Assembly (NCBI GenBank): GCA_964593905.1
Contig: CAZQLE010000021.1
Coordinates: forward strand, 1-27,824
Origin: CAZQLE01 sp964593905
GTDB taxonomy: Bacteria > Chloroflexota > Anaerolineae > Anaerolineales > Anaerolineaceae
Reading direction: 5' to 3'
DNA: 27,824 nucleotides
Under the pieces are notes generated by a model. That model saw only the letters and a program-made list of their open reading frames with translations, was not told where the DNA came from and searched no databases. Positions 1-7,340 of this stretch are shown here, piece after piece. The position numbers were made by a program, and so were the translations under genes. Numbering within the stretch: the first letter of the stretch is position 1; each line of letters begins with the position of its first letter.

Positions 1-1057
1 CCAACACCCCCACCAGACCGCCGATCAGGCTGAGCATTAACGCCTCTGACAGAAACTGCACCTGAATATCGGCCGGGGTGGCGCCCACCGCCTGGCGCAG
101 CCCAATCTCTCGGGTGCGCTCGGTGACGCTGACCAGCATGATGTTCATAATGCCAATGCCGCCCACAATCAACGAGACCCCCGCCACCCAGGCCAACAAC
201 GTGCGGAAGGAAGATGTGGTCGATTCTTGCGTTGCGATGATGTCTTCCTGGGTCATGATGGAGAAATCAGCCGCATCCAGAGTGACATCGTGACGGTTGG
301 CGAGCAAAATATTCACCTGCTGAATGACGGCATCCATATCCGAGTCTGGGTCAACAGATACAATGATCTGACGCACCCGGTCGCCCATTACCCGCCCCAT
401 AAAAGAGGGGGTGAATTTTTTAAACACCACCGAAATGGGCGTATACAGCAGCGAATCAAAATCGGTGCCGCTCACCAATCCTCGGGGGGCCAACACACCA
501 ATGACCGTCAGCTTGGTATTGTTGACGTTGATGCTTTGCCCAATCGGGTCTGTCTCGCCAAACAACGCTTCGGCAATGGCGCTGCCCAGCACCACAACCT
601 TCGAGGTGCGCTCCTGCTCTTGATCGGTAAAGAAGCGGCCGGTCGCCACGCTGACCTCGCGCACGGTGGGATAATCGGGCGTAGAGCCAAGAACAGTGAC
701 ATCCTCCAGGGTAACATTGCCAGCCTTCACAGTAACGCTGGCCTGCTGATCCACCGTCACACCGGCAATGCCGCTGATGCGCTCGCGGATGGCAGTTACA
801 TCGCCATAAACCAGCCCGCCCTGATTGCCAGGCGCTGCGCCCGGTCCGCCGCGGGTCATGGCAGATGAGATGAATACCAGGTTTGAACCCAGACCATTGA
901 TCGATTCTGCAATGGTGGCCTCGGTTCCGGCGCTGATGGCCACCATGACAATCACCGCAGCCACACCGATAATCACCCCCAGCATGGTCAGCAACGAGCG
1001 CAGTTTGTTTGAAACCAGGCTTTTCCAGGCTACTTTTAAGATCTCACGCACATTCAT
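1..1057 (-). CDS. MacB-type ABC transporter permease (3' end outside the window)
   Basis: Membrane subunit of a MacB/FtsX-family ABC exporter. The visible 352 residues begin MNVREILKVAWKSLVSNK, followed by a first membrane segment (about residues 20-42, with LRSLLTMLGVIIGVAAVI), a large extracytoplasmic MacB_PCD-type domain, and a second membrane segment (about 285-310) leading to the family motif ERTREIGLRQAVGAT. The gene continues past position 1, so the last one or two helices are missing. The ATG at 1057 is chosen because AGGAGG lies 5 nt upstream; it overlaps the ATPase gene by 14 nt, which implies translational coupling. Substrate cannot be read from the sequence; MacB relatives export macrolides, peptides or lipids. 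Confidence 0.93.
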   Translation of the reverse strand, partial: MNVREILKVAWKSLVSNKLRSLLTMLGVIIGVAAVIVMVAISAGTEATIAESINGLGSNLVFISSAMTRGGPGAAPGNQGGLVYGDVTAIRERISGIAGVTVDQQASVTVKAGNVTLEDVTVLGSTPDYPTVREVSVATGRFFTDQEQERTSKVVVLGSAIAEALFGETDPIGQSINVNNTKLTVIGVLAPRGLVSGTDFDSLLYTPISVVFKKFTPSFMGRVMGDRVRQIIVSVDPDSDMDAVIQQVNILLANRHDVTLDAADFSIMTQEDIIATQESTTSSFRTLLAWVAGVSLIVGGIGIMNIMLVSVTERTREIGLRQAVGATPADIQVQFLSEALMLSLIGGLVGVL

Positions 1058-1805
1058 CGATACCTCCTGCGGCTTCTGCGGTGACAGCAGTCTGCACCGG
1101 GTGATGGTTGGCAACATCCGAAGCAAGCTTGCCATCCCGAATATGAATGATGCGGCCCGTGTGCCGGGCAATATCGGCCTCATGGGTGACCATCACAATC
1201 GTCCTGCCGCGGTCGTGCAGTCGGTGCATCAGGTCCATAATCTCTTCGCTGGAGCGGGTATCCAGATTGCCAGTCGGCTCGTCGGCCAGAATCAACACCG
1301 GGTCGTTGATCAGCGCCCGGGCAATGGCCACCCGCTGCTGCTGGCCGCCCGAGAGCTCTTTGGGCAGATGGTGCGAGCGCTCTCCCAGGCCAACGGCCGC
1401 CAGGGCCTCCACTGCACGTTCTTCCCGCTCTTTCTGGCTCATCACCCGTTCGCGATAATACATCATCGGCAGGGTCACGTTTTCCAGTGCGTTCAGACGG
1501 GGCAGCAAGTTATACGATTGAAAAACAAACCCCAACCGCCGGCTGCGGATCAACGCCAGCTCGGTGCGGGTATAGGCGCTGACATCTTCGCCGGTCAGAA
1601 TATACTGCCCCTCACTGGGCCGGTCCATGCAGGCCAGAATGTTGAGCAGGGTGCTTTTTCCCGAGCCGCTAGGCCCCATGATGGCAACAAACTCACCTTC
1701 CATAATTTTGATATTCACCCCGTCCAGAGCGTTGATCGAGACATCACCCATACCGTAGGTTTTCTTCAGTTCGACGGTTTCGATAATGACCTGTTTCTCG
1801 TTCAT
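1044..1805 (-). CDS. MacB/LolD-type ABC transporter ATP-binding protein
   Basis: A 253-aa cytoplasmic ATPase that powers the neighbouring permease. All nucleotide-binding motifs are present: Walker A GPSGSGKST (44-52), Q-loop Q96, signature LSGGQ (151-155), Walker B LILADEP (171-177, catalytic E176), D-loop NLDT (180-183) and switch His208. Length and the LLNILACMDRPSEG context are typical of the MacB/LolD/FtsE group. The start codon overlaps the stop of the upstream adaptor gene by 4 nt (ATGA), and its own end overlaps the permease start, so adaptor, ATPase and permease are translated as a unit. The C-terminal tail of about 25 residues after the conserved core is low in conserved motifs. Confidence 0.96.
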   Translation of the reverse strand: MNEKQVIIETVELKKTYGMGDVSINALDGVNIKIMEGEFVAIMGPSGSGKSTLLNILACMDRPSEGQYILTGEDVSAYTRTELALIRSRRLGFVFQSYNLLPRLNALENVTLPMMYYRERVMSQKEREERAVEALAAVGLGERSHHLPKELSGGQQQRVAIARALINDPVLILADEPTGNLDTRSSEEIMDLMHRLHDRGRTIVMVTHEADIARHTGRIIHIRDGKLASDVANHHPVQTAVTAEAAGGIDECA

Positions 1806-3229
1806 GATTGCGTCTCCGCCAGACCGGTGGTCACTTTGTCGCCCAGGTTCAACCCGCTCTTAATCTCCACATAAGTTGCGTCCATCAGGCCCACCTCAAC
1901 CGGGTGCAAACGGATCGTTCCATTGCTTTCAACCACAAAGACGCCGTAGGTGCCATCTTCCAGATCGCGCACAGCTTCCACCGGAACCAACAGTGCGTTC
2001 TCGGCTTCACCGCCGATAATCTCCACCGAGGCCGAAAGCCCCTCAAGAAAACGCGTGCCGGCCTGGGTTTCATCCACATTCAGTTCAATCACCCCGCTCA
2101 AGACCTGATACCCGCTGAGCGACTCGAGCGCCGGGTTAACCTGAATAACCGTGCCCTTAAAAGTCTGGTCGGGCAGGGCGTCAAAGGTCACTTCGGCGGC
2201 CTTGCCAACCTCCACCTTATCCATATCGGTCTCATCCACCGAGAATTCAACCCGCGGGTGCAGCAGGTCGGCCAGGGTAATGACCGCACCGGTGCCCACC
2301 TCATCGCCCACCCCGGCCTCCACACGGATCACGGTGGCATCAAATGGCGCCTTAAGCACTGCTTTTTCCAGTGAACTGAGCGCGCTGTCATAAGCGATCT
2401 GTGCGCCGGTGACGGCATTTTCAGCCGTGGTCAGCGCATCGGGGTCAACCCCATTGTTTTCAACCAGCGCAGCATAGGTCGCTTGCGCCTTTTCCATTGC
2501 GGTGCGGGTCAGGGTTAAATTCGCCTGAGAAGCTTCGATCTCATAATCGGTATAACCAGCGCAGTACATATAGGCCGAATAAGCCGAAGCGGCATCATTT
2601 TTGGCCGGTAAAATGGCGGTCAGATAATAATCCTGGCTGCCGCCGCCATCACCCAACGATTCCAGTTGTTCCTGCGCGCGGATAAACAGCGTATATTTGG
2701 CATTGATGGTGTCTTGATCACAGCGGGTAACGTCGGCTGTTTTCAGGGCCGCTTGCGCATCAACATGGGCTTTCTTCGCTTCGGCCAACGCCAACCGGGC
2801 AGTTGCCAGGCTGGAACTGGCGTCATCTTTCAGATCGGTCAACGCTTTTTGGGCCTCTTTCAGGTCCAGCTCGGCGGCCGTAAGCGCAATTTGCAGTGCG
2901 GTGATATCCTCCAGCCGGGCCAGTTCCTGGCCTGTGTCCACCGGTTCACCGGGCACAGCGTTCATTTCTGCGACAACACCCGCAATGGGAAAGCCAAGCT
3001 CAACCGTCTTGCCAGCCGAAAGAGAGCCGCTGCCGCTGGCCGAGAGGGTCAGCGAACCACGCCGCACAGTAGCCGTGTTGACCGCTTCTGCGGTTGCCTG
3101 GCTGCTGCCGGTCTGGGTCTGGCTCCAGGCGCGGTAGCCAAACCCGACGCCGGTCAGCAGGGCCAGACCGAGCAATGAAAAGAGAATGATCTTGCGCCAC
3201 CGCTTGGGTCTGTTTTGTTTTGCCATCAT
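1802..3229 (-). CDS. HlyD/MacA-family efflux adaptor, third of three in tandem
   Basis: Predicted 475-aa membrane-anchored adaptor (membrane fusion protein). Domains in order: basic N-terminus with one membrane helix (about 15-32), first half of a lipoyl/barrel domain (GKTVELGFPIAGVVAEMNAV, PGEPVDTGQELARLE), a long alpha-hairpin (about 110-290), the second lipoyl half (LKAPFDATVIRVEAGVGDEV), then beta-barrel and membrane-proximal domains. Two cysteines, C170 and C223, fall in opposite arms of the hairpin and recur in both upstream paralogues. The ATG at 3229 is preferred over an upstream start at 3271: it has GGAGG 7 nt upstream and overlaps the previous stop as ATGA. It acts with the MacB ATPase/permease encoded just downstream. 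Confidence 0.9.
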   Translation of the reverse strand: MMAKQNRPKRWRKIILFSLLGLALLTGVGFGYRAWSQTQTGSSQATAEAVNTATVRRGSLTLSASGSGSLSAGKTVELGFPIAGVVAEMNAVPGEPVDTGQELARLEDITALQIALTAAELDLKEAQKALTDLKDDASSSLATARLALAEAKKAHVDAQAALKTADVTRCDQDTINAKYTLFIRAQEQLESLGDGGGSQDYYLTAILPAKNDAASAYSAYMYCAGYTDYEIEASQANLTLTRTAMEKAQATYAALVENNGVDPDALTTAENAVTGAQIAYDSALSSLEKAVLKAPFDATVIRVEAGVGDEVGTGAVITLADLLHPRVEFSVDETDMDKVEVGKAAEVTFDALPDQTFKGTVIQVNPALESLSGYQVLSGVIELNVDETQAGTRFLEGLSASVEIIGGEAENALLVPVEAVRDLEDGTYGVFVVESNGTIRLHPVEVGLMDATYVEIKSGLNLGDKVTTGLAETQS

Positions 3230-4671
3230 TGTTCCGCCTCCAAAAAATCTGTTCCCCCGGTAACAACCCATTCGCCGGCGCGCAGCCCGCTGAGAATTTG
3301 CACCTGAGACGCGCTGCGCACGCCAACTTCAACCTCATATTTGACCGGCTCGCCGTTGACCAGCGTATACACATAAGCCGGGCTGTCTTCTTCTTCATAT
3401 AAAGCAGCGATCGGAATCAAGAGGGCATCGCTGGCATCATTGCAGGTGATATCGGCCGTGCCGGTCAAGCCAATGGGCAGCGCCCGGCCGGGCATCCACT
3501 GCGCCCCGCTTAAATCCAGCGTGCCTGATGCGGCCGAAACCCCGTTCGAGCTGGTCAACACCGGCGACACAGTGGTTACAACGCCCTGAAAAGTACGGTC
3601 TGAAACGGCATCAAAGCTCACGTCAGCGGTGCAGCCCTCTTCAAAGTTCACCAGATCCGATTCATCCACCATCACCTCCACCACAGGGTCACGCATATCG
3701 GCCAGGGTTATCAACACGCCGCTCGAAACAAACTCACCGGCCCCGGCAGCGATTTCAAGCACCACGCCGTCAAAAGGCGCCCTGATCACAGCCCCCCCCA
3801 GCTCACGGCGGGCTTTTTCAACCTGCAAACGGGCATTCTTCACCCGCGCCTCTGCCAGCGCAACCTCATCGGGGTCCAGGCCCTGGTTGGTTAACAGGCT
3901 CTGATAAGCGGCTTCAGCCTGCTGAAGCTGGGCCCTGGCAAGTTGAACATCGGCCTGCGAAGTTTCGATCTCATCGGGGGTATATCCCTCACAGTAAACC
4001 ATGTTGGTGTAGGCGCGGGTGCGCTCCCGGCGCATCGGCGCCAGGGTCGAGAGGATGAAATCGGTTCCATAGCCCGTTTTTCCGCTGGAGAGGTAATATT
4101 CCCACTGCTCCACGCGCTGCTGGGCGGTGAGATATTCAATGTAATAAGTCATGGTCAGGTCCGGGTCGCAGCGCGCGTCGCCTTTGTAATGCACGTTCTT
4201 TTCGGCTTCGGCTGCGCTTTCTTTGGCCGCAGAAAGGTCGGCCAGGGCCGAAGCGATCTTTTCTTCCCCGCCGCTGAGCAGTTCATCCAGGGTGCTCTGG
4301 GCTGTTTTCAATTCCATTTCTCTGGTTTTCAGGGTCAGTTCCAGCGCAGCATAATTATCAAGCGCGGCCAACACTTCGCCCTGCTTCACCTCGTCTCCGG
4401 GCAAGACATTCATTTCAGCCAGCAGACCGCCGCTGGTCAACGCCAGGTCAACCGTCTCACCCGCCGCCAGCGTGGCGCTGCCCGAGATGGTTTCATACAG
4501 ATCACCAAACTGGACACGCGCAGTGGTGTAGGGGCTGGCGGTTGGCTGCGCGGTGCGGGCGGCTGTGAAGCGCCAGCCCAGCCAGCCCAACCCGGCCACC
4601 AGCAGTAGCAAAAAGGCGTAGGCGGCCACAATAAATTGTTTGCGATAGGTATTGATCAAAGAGACCATCAT
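3226..4671 (-). CDS. HlyD/MacA-family efflux adaptor, second of three in tandem
   Basis: A 481-aa adaptor with the same plan as its two neighbours: one N-terminal membrane helix (about 13-33), split lipoyl domain (GETVDLALTSGGLLAEMNVL with PGDEVKQGEVLAALD, and later IRAPFDGVVLEIAAGAGEFV), a long helical hairpin between them, then beta-barrel and C-terminal barrel-like domain. The hairpin has C168 in GDARCDP and C227 in VYCEGYTPDEIE, aligned with the cysteine pair of the paralogues. GAGAGG lies upstream of the ATG at 4671. The gene ends in a 4-nt overlap with the next adaptor. It differs enough from the neighbours in the hairpin that it is an old duplicate rather than a recent copy. Confidence 0.9.
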   Translation of the reverse strand: MMVSLINTYRKQFIVAAYAFLLLLVAGLGWLGWRFTAARTAQPTASPYTTARVQFGDLYETISGSATLAAGETVDLALTSGGLLAEMNVLPGDEVKQGEVLAALDNYAALELTLKTREMELKTAQSTLDELLSGGEEKIASALADLSAAKESAAEAEKNVHYKGDARCDPDLTMTYYIEYLTAQQRVEQWEYYLSSGKTGYGTDFILSTLAPMRRERTRAYTNMVYCEGYTPDEIETSQADVQLARAQLQQAEAAYQSLLTNQGLDPDEVALAEARVKNARLQVEKARRELGGAVIRAPFDGVVLEIAAGAGEFVSSGVLITLADMRDPVVEVMVDESDLVNFEEGCTADVSFDAVSDRTFQGVVTTVSPVLTSSNGVSAASGTLDLSGAQWMPGRALPIGLTGTADITCNDASDALLIPIAALYEEEDSPAYVYTLVNGEPVKYEVEVGVRSASQVQILSGLRAGEWVVTGGTDFLEAEQ

Positions 4672-4685
4672 AACCTCTCTCCCGA

Positions 4686-6122
4686 TCAGTTTGAACTGGC
4701 GCGGGTTGAGACAATTCCGGTCGAGACAATTTCGCCGACCTGAATTCCGCTGGTAATTTCGACATAAGCGTCGTCTTTCACGCCAATTTCAACGGCGCGC
4801 AGGCGCAGCTTGCCATCATCACCGCGCACAAATACCCCGTAATCGCCATCTCCCAGGTCGCGCAGCGCCTCAAGAGGCACCAGCACTGCCTGGCTGGTTT
4901 CGGCGGTAATCAACTCCACCGTCCCATTCAGACCCAGCGGCATGGCCCTCAGCGCCTCAGCCGCGCCCGGATCAAGCTGCACGATACCCGCGGCGGTGCT
5001 GTATTGGTCAGAAGCGTTCAACTGGGGGTCAATTTCGGTCAACACACCGGCAAAGACCTGATCGGGCAGCGCATCAAAGACCACCTCGGCGTGCGACTGG
5101 AGGACAAACTGGCCCAGGTCGGCCTCATCCACCTGCACTTCCACCTCAGGGTGATTAAGATCAGACAGGGTGATAAACAAACCATCCTCCACGTAAGACC
5201 CTTTTTGCGCCGCCAGATAAGTGATCACACCGTCCATCGGCGCGATCAACGAGGCGCCCTCCAGCGCGCTTTGTGCCAGTTTCAAATTGGCCTCAGCCGC
5301 AGCGCTCTCAGCCTCGGCCACCGCCAGTTGGTCCGGGTCGATCCCAGAGGCTTCTTTGAGACGGTTATAAGCCGCTTCGGCCACCTTTAATTGGCTGGCG
5401 GCTAATTCCATGCTTGCCGCAGCCGTGGCCTTTTCGTCATCGGTAAAGGTAATGCAGTAGTTGTAATTGGCGAGCGCTGTGTCGTAGTTACTCTGGGCAT
5501 CAATGTAAGCATCGCTGCCCTTGGATAGATCAGCCAGACGATCGACGGCCTGATCAAGGATGGCCCTGTTCTTTTTGTTGACCTCATCGCTGCAACGCGC
5601 ATAAGCGGTGCGCTGCGAATCGAATTTGGCATCGTTATAAGCAGACTGGGCATCCACCCAGTCTTGATACGCCTGGGCCAGGGTAAGATCACCGTTGTTT
5701 TGCAGTGTCTTCAGGGTCTGCCGGGCTTCCAGCAGGGTCAGTTCTGCGCTGGCTGCGTCGGCCTCAAGGCTCTCCATGCCGCCCAGGCGGGCCAGTTCAT
5801 CTCCGGCCGCAACGGCATCTCCAGGGGCAACATTCAATACGGCAACCACACCGCTGGTCGAAAAGTTAAGGTCCACCGACTGACCCGCCACCAGCGTTCC
5901 GGCGCCGGTGATTGAGCTGCGCAAACTGCCCAGCCGCACCGTTGCAGTCTGATAGGATGGGGCGGCTTCGACGGCTGCGGCTGCAGTCTGGCTGCGGACA
6001 ACCCACCAGATGATCACCGTAGAAGCCGCAGCGACCACCAACAGCACCCCCAGCACCAGGCGCCGGTGCGGTGTTCTAATATGCCAGATGCCGCGCCTGA
6101 CCTTTGGTTGTTCAAGTTGCAT
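4686..6122 (-). CDS. HlyD/MacA-family efflux adaptor, first gene of the efflux operon
   Basis: Predicted 478-aa adaptor heading the operon. One membrane helix (about 23-43), lipoyl half-motif GQSVDLNFSTSGVVAVLNVA with PGDAVAAGDELARL, a long helical hairpin, second half-motif LIAPMDGVITYLAAQKGSYV, then barrel domains ending near the C-terminus. C177 (YARCSDE) and C223 (YNYCITFTDDE) match the cysteine pair in the two following genes. The reading frame is open upstream to 6173, but the ATG at 6122 is chosen because GGAGGAG lies 5 nt before it and the upstream extension is Cys/Gly-rich and unlike the family. The next adaptor starts 14 nt after this stop. Confidence 0.9.
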   Translation of the reverse strand: MQLEQPKVRRGIWHIRTPHRRLVLGVLLVVAAASTVIIWWVVRSQTAAAAVEAAPSYQTATVRLGSLRSSITGAGTLVAGQSVDLNFSTSGVVAVLNVAPGDAVAAGDELARLGGMESLEADAASAELTLLEARQTLKTLQNNGDLTLAQAYQDWVDAQSAYNDAKFDSQRTAYARCSDEVNKKNRAILDQAVDRLADLSKGSDAYIDAQSNYDTALANYNYCITFTDDEKATAAASMELAASQLKVAEAAYNRLKEASGIDPDQLAVAEAESAAAEANLKLAQSALEGASLIAPMDGVITYLAAQKGSYVEDGLFITLSDLNHPEVEVQVDEADLGQFVLQSHAEVVFDALPDQVFAGVLTEIDPQLNASDQYSTAAGIVQLDPGAAEALRAMPLGLNGTVELITAETSQAVLVPLEALRDLGDGDYGVFVRGDDGKLRLRAVEIGVKDDAYVEITSGIQVGEIVSTGIVSTRASSN

Positions 6123-6241
6123 AGCGCTCCTCCACCCCCCGGCCGTACTGCCGCAGCCGCAGGGGGTTTTCACACCTTCAATGGCAGCAAAATGGAGATA
6201 ATTTCACATCCAGAATGCTACCGAAGAGGTATTCAGATTTT

Positions 6242-6259
6242 GTTTAGGAGAGGTTTATA
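6242..6259 (-). promoter_or_regulatory. Candidate response-regulator box for the efflux operon
   Basis: On the minus strand the sequence reads TATAAAC-CTCT-CCTAAAC, two heptamers with an 11-bp period, about 120 bases before the first adaptor gene. OmpR/PhoB-type regulators bind direct repeats with this 7+4 spacing (the Pho box is the reference case). A related repeat lies in front of the response-regulator gene itself. The region is AT-rich, so chance is a real alternative. Confidence 0.3.
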
Positions 6260-6326
6260 TTTGGGGGAAATTTAAATTTGCCGGGCAATTGCCTGCTGCA
6301 GGATGGAAGAAGACGACCAGCGGCGC

Positions 6327-6378
6327 GCAGAGCGGCTCCCCGTCCCGAATCGGGAAGGGGCCGGGGGATAGGTCCCCC
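6327..6378. repeat. Intergenic hairpin repeat, copy 1
   Basis: A 52-bp element with two hairpins: TCCCGA-A-TCGGGA, flanked by CCCC/GGGG, followed by GGGGGA-N4-TCCCCC. A second copy starts at 6470 with only two mismatches. It resembles REP-like palindromic intergenic repeats. It has no coding capacity of its own. Confidence 0.75.
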
Positions 6379-6423
6379 TACTCATCCCCGCACAGCACTT
6401 TGAGCAGGACAAAATAGGATGAC

Positions 6424-6441
6424 GGTGCGCCAAGGCGCACC
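6424..6441. repeat. Short perfect hairpin between the two repeat copies
   Basis: GGTGCGCC-AA-GGCGCACC forms an 8-bp stem with a 2-base centre. It lies between the two copies of the 52-bp repeat and is probably part of the same composite palindromic block. No U-tract follows on either strand, so it is not an obvious terminator. Confidence 0.55.
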
Positions 6442-6469
6442 CCACCCACGCAGCAGCGGCAAGGGTCTT

Positions 6470-6521
6470 GCAGAGCGGCTCCCCGTCCCGAATCGGGAAG
6501 GGGTCGGGGGATGGGTCCCCC
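6470..6521. repeat. Intergenic hairpin repeat, copy 2
   Basis: Second direct copy of the 52-bp element at 6327-6378, offset by 143 bp, with two mismatches, both in the second hairpin region. The same two stems are preserved. This copy is nearer to the response-regulator promoter. Confidence 0.75.
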
Positions 6522-6570
6522 GAACACATCATCAGCACATTTAATAGGCTATGGCAAATATAATTCATTT

Positions 6571-6599
6571 CTAAATCAAAACTAAATATGTGTATGGTA
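6571..6599 (+). promoter_or_regulatory. Candidate promoter and response-regulator box of the two-component operon
   Basis: TCTAAAT-CAAA-ACTAAAT is a pair of heptamers with an 11-bp period (CTAAAT at 6572 and 6583), followed by a possible -10, TATGGT (6594-6599), placed as in Pho-box promoters where the repeats replace the -35. The start of transcription would then be near 6606, about 45 bases before the response-regulator ATG. It would fit autoregulation, but this is inference from spacing only. Confidence 0.35.
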
Positions 6600-6650
6600 C
6601 CTTAAGCACGCATGGGCTACAATGAACACAGCAGACCTGCGAGAGGGACG

Positions 6651-7340
6651 ATGAACAAAACCATTCTGATTGTGGATGACCAGGCCAGTGTGCGGCAGTT
6701 ATTGCAAGATTATCTGACCGAACAGGGTTTTCGCACGGTTACCGCCAACGACGGGCAGGCAGCGCTGCAAATTGCGCGTCACGAAAAACCCGATCTGGTT
6801 TTGCTGGATATCATGATGCCGCGCATGGATGGCTATCAATTCTTGCGCGCCTACCGCACCGAACAACAACACACCCCAGTCATCATCATCACTGCCCGAG
6901 AAGAAGAAACCGATGCTGTGCTGGGGTTGGACCTGGGCGCAGATGATTATGTCATCAAACCGTTTCGCATGCGTGAACTGGCCGCGCGCATTCGCACAGC
7001 ACTGCGCCGGCTTGATGAGGCCCCCGACAGGGCCGAAGTGTTGCAAGTGGGAGATGTAGAACTGAACCAGAGCGCCCATAGCGTGACCGTGCAGGGCAGC
7101 CCGGTCAACTTGACCCCGATTGAGTTTGATCTGCTGGCGGTGTTGATGCGCTCACCGGGGCGGGTCTTCCCCCGCACCGAACTGGTGGACCTGCTGCTAG
7201 ACAGCGGCTTCACCGGGCTGGACACCACCTTAAATGTACATATCCGCAATCTGCGCAGCAAGATCGAGCCAGAACCCGGCAAACCGCAGCATATTGAGAC
7301 CATCTTTGGCGTGGGTTACCGCTTTCAAAAGCCATTATGA
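6651..7340 (+). CDS. OmpR/PhoB-family response regulator
   Basis: A 229-aa two-component transcription factor. The receiver domain (1-120) has acidic D9/D10, phospho-acceptor D53 (in LVLLDIMMPRMDG), T81 and K103. The C-terminal winged helix (about 130-228) has the expected LTPIEFDLLAVLMRSPGRVF and VHIRNLRSKIE segments ending GVGYRF. The ATG at 6651 is chosen over an in-frame ATG at 6612 because GAGGG lies just before it and the receiver fold starts at once (MNKTILIVDD). It overlaps the kinase gene by 4 nt. Being divergent from the efflux operon, it most likely controls that operon; the sequence does not prove it. Confidence 0.95.
   Translation: MNKTILIVDDQASVRQLLQDYLTEQGFRTVTANDGQAALQIARHEKPDLVLLDIMMPRMDGYQFLRAYRTEQQHTPVIIITAREEETDAVLGLDLGADDYVIKPFRMRELAARIRTALRRLDEAPDRAEVLQVGDVELNQSAHSVTVQGSPVNLTPIEFDLLAVLMRSPGRVFPRTELVDLLLDSGFTGLDTTLNVHIRNLRSKIEPEPGKPQHIETIFGVGYRFQKPL

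Larger units (their letters stand above)
6123..6650. other. Divergent intergenic region between efflux operon and two-component operon
   Basis: About 530 bases with no convincing gene. It holds a repeated 52-bp hairpin element (6327-6378 and 6470-6521), another hairpin between them (6424-6441), and an AT-rich stretch at each end containing 11-bp-spaced direct repeats, listed separately. Both divergent promoters must lie here. A 98-codon minus-strand frame (6272-6568) only reads through the hairpin repeats and is not credible. Confidence 0.75.

Noticed and set aside
825..1874. 349-codon plus-strand frame opposite the MacB ATPase and permease
   Set aside because: Shadow of two real genes with clear motifs on the other strand; no family motif or ribosome site of its own.
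6272..6568. 98-codon minus-strand frame
   Set aside because: It merely translates the duplicated hairpin repeats in two frames.
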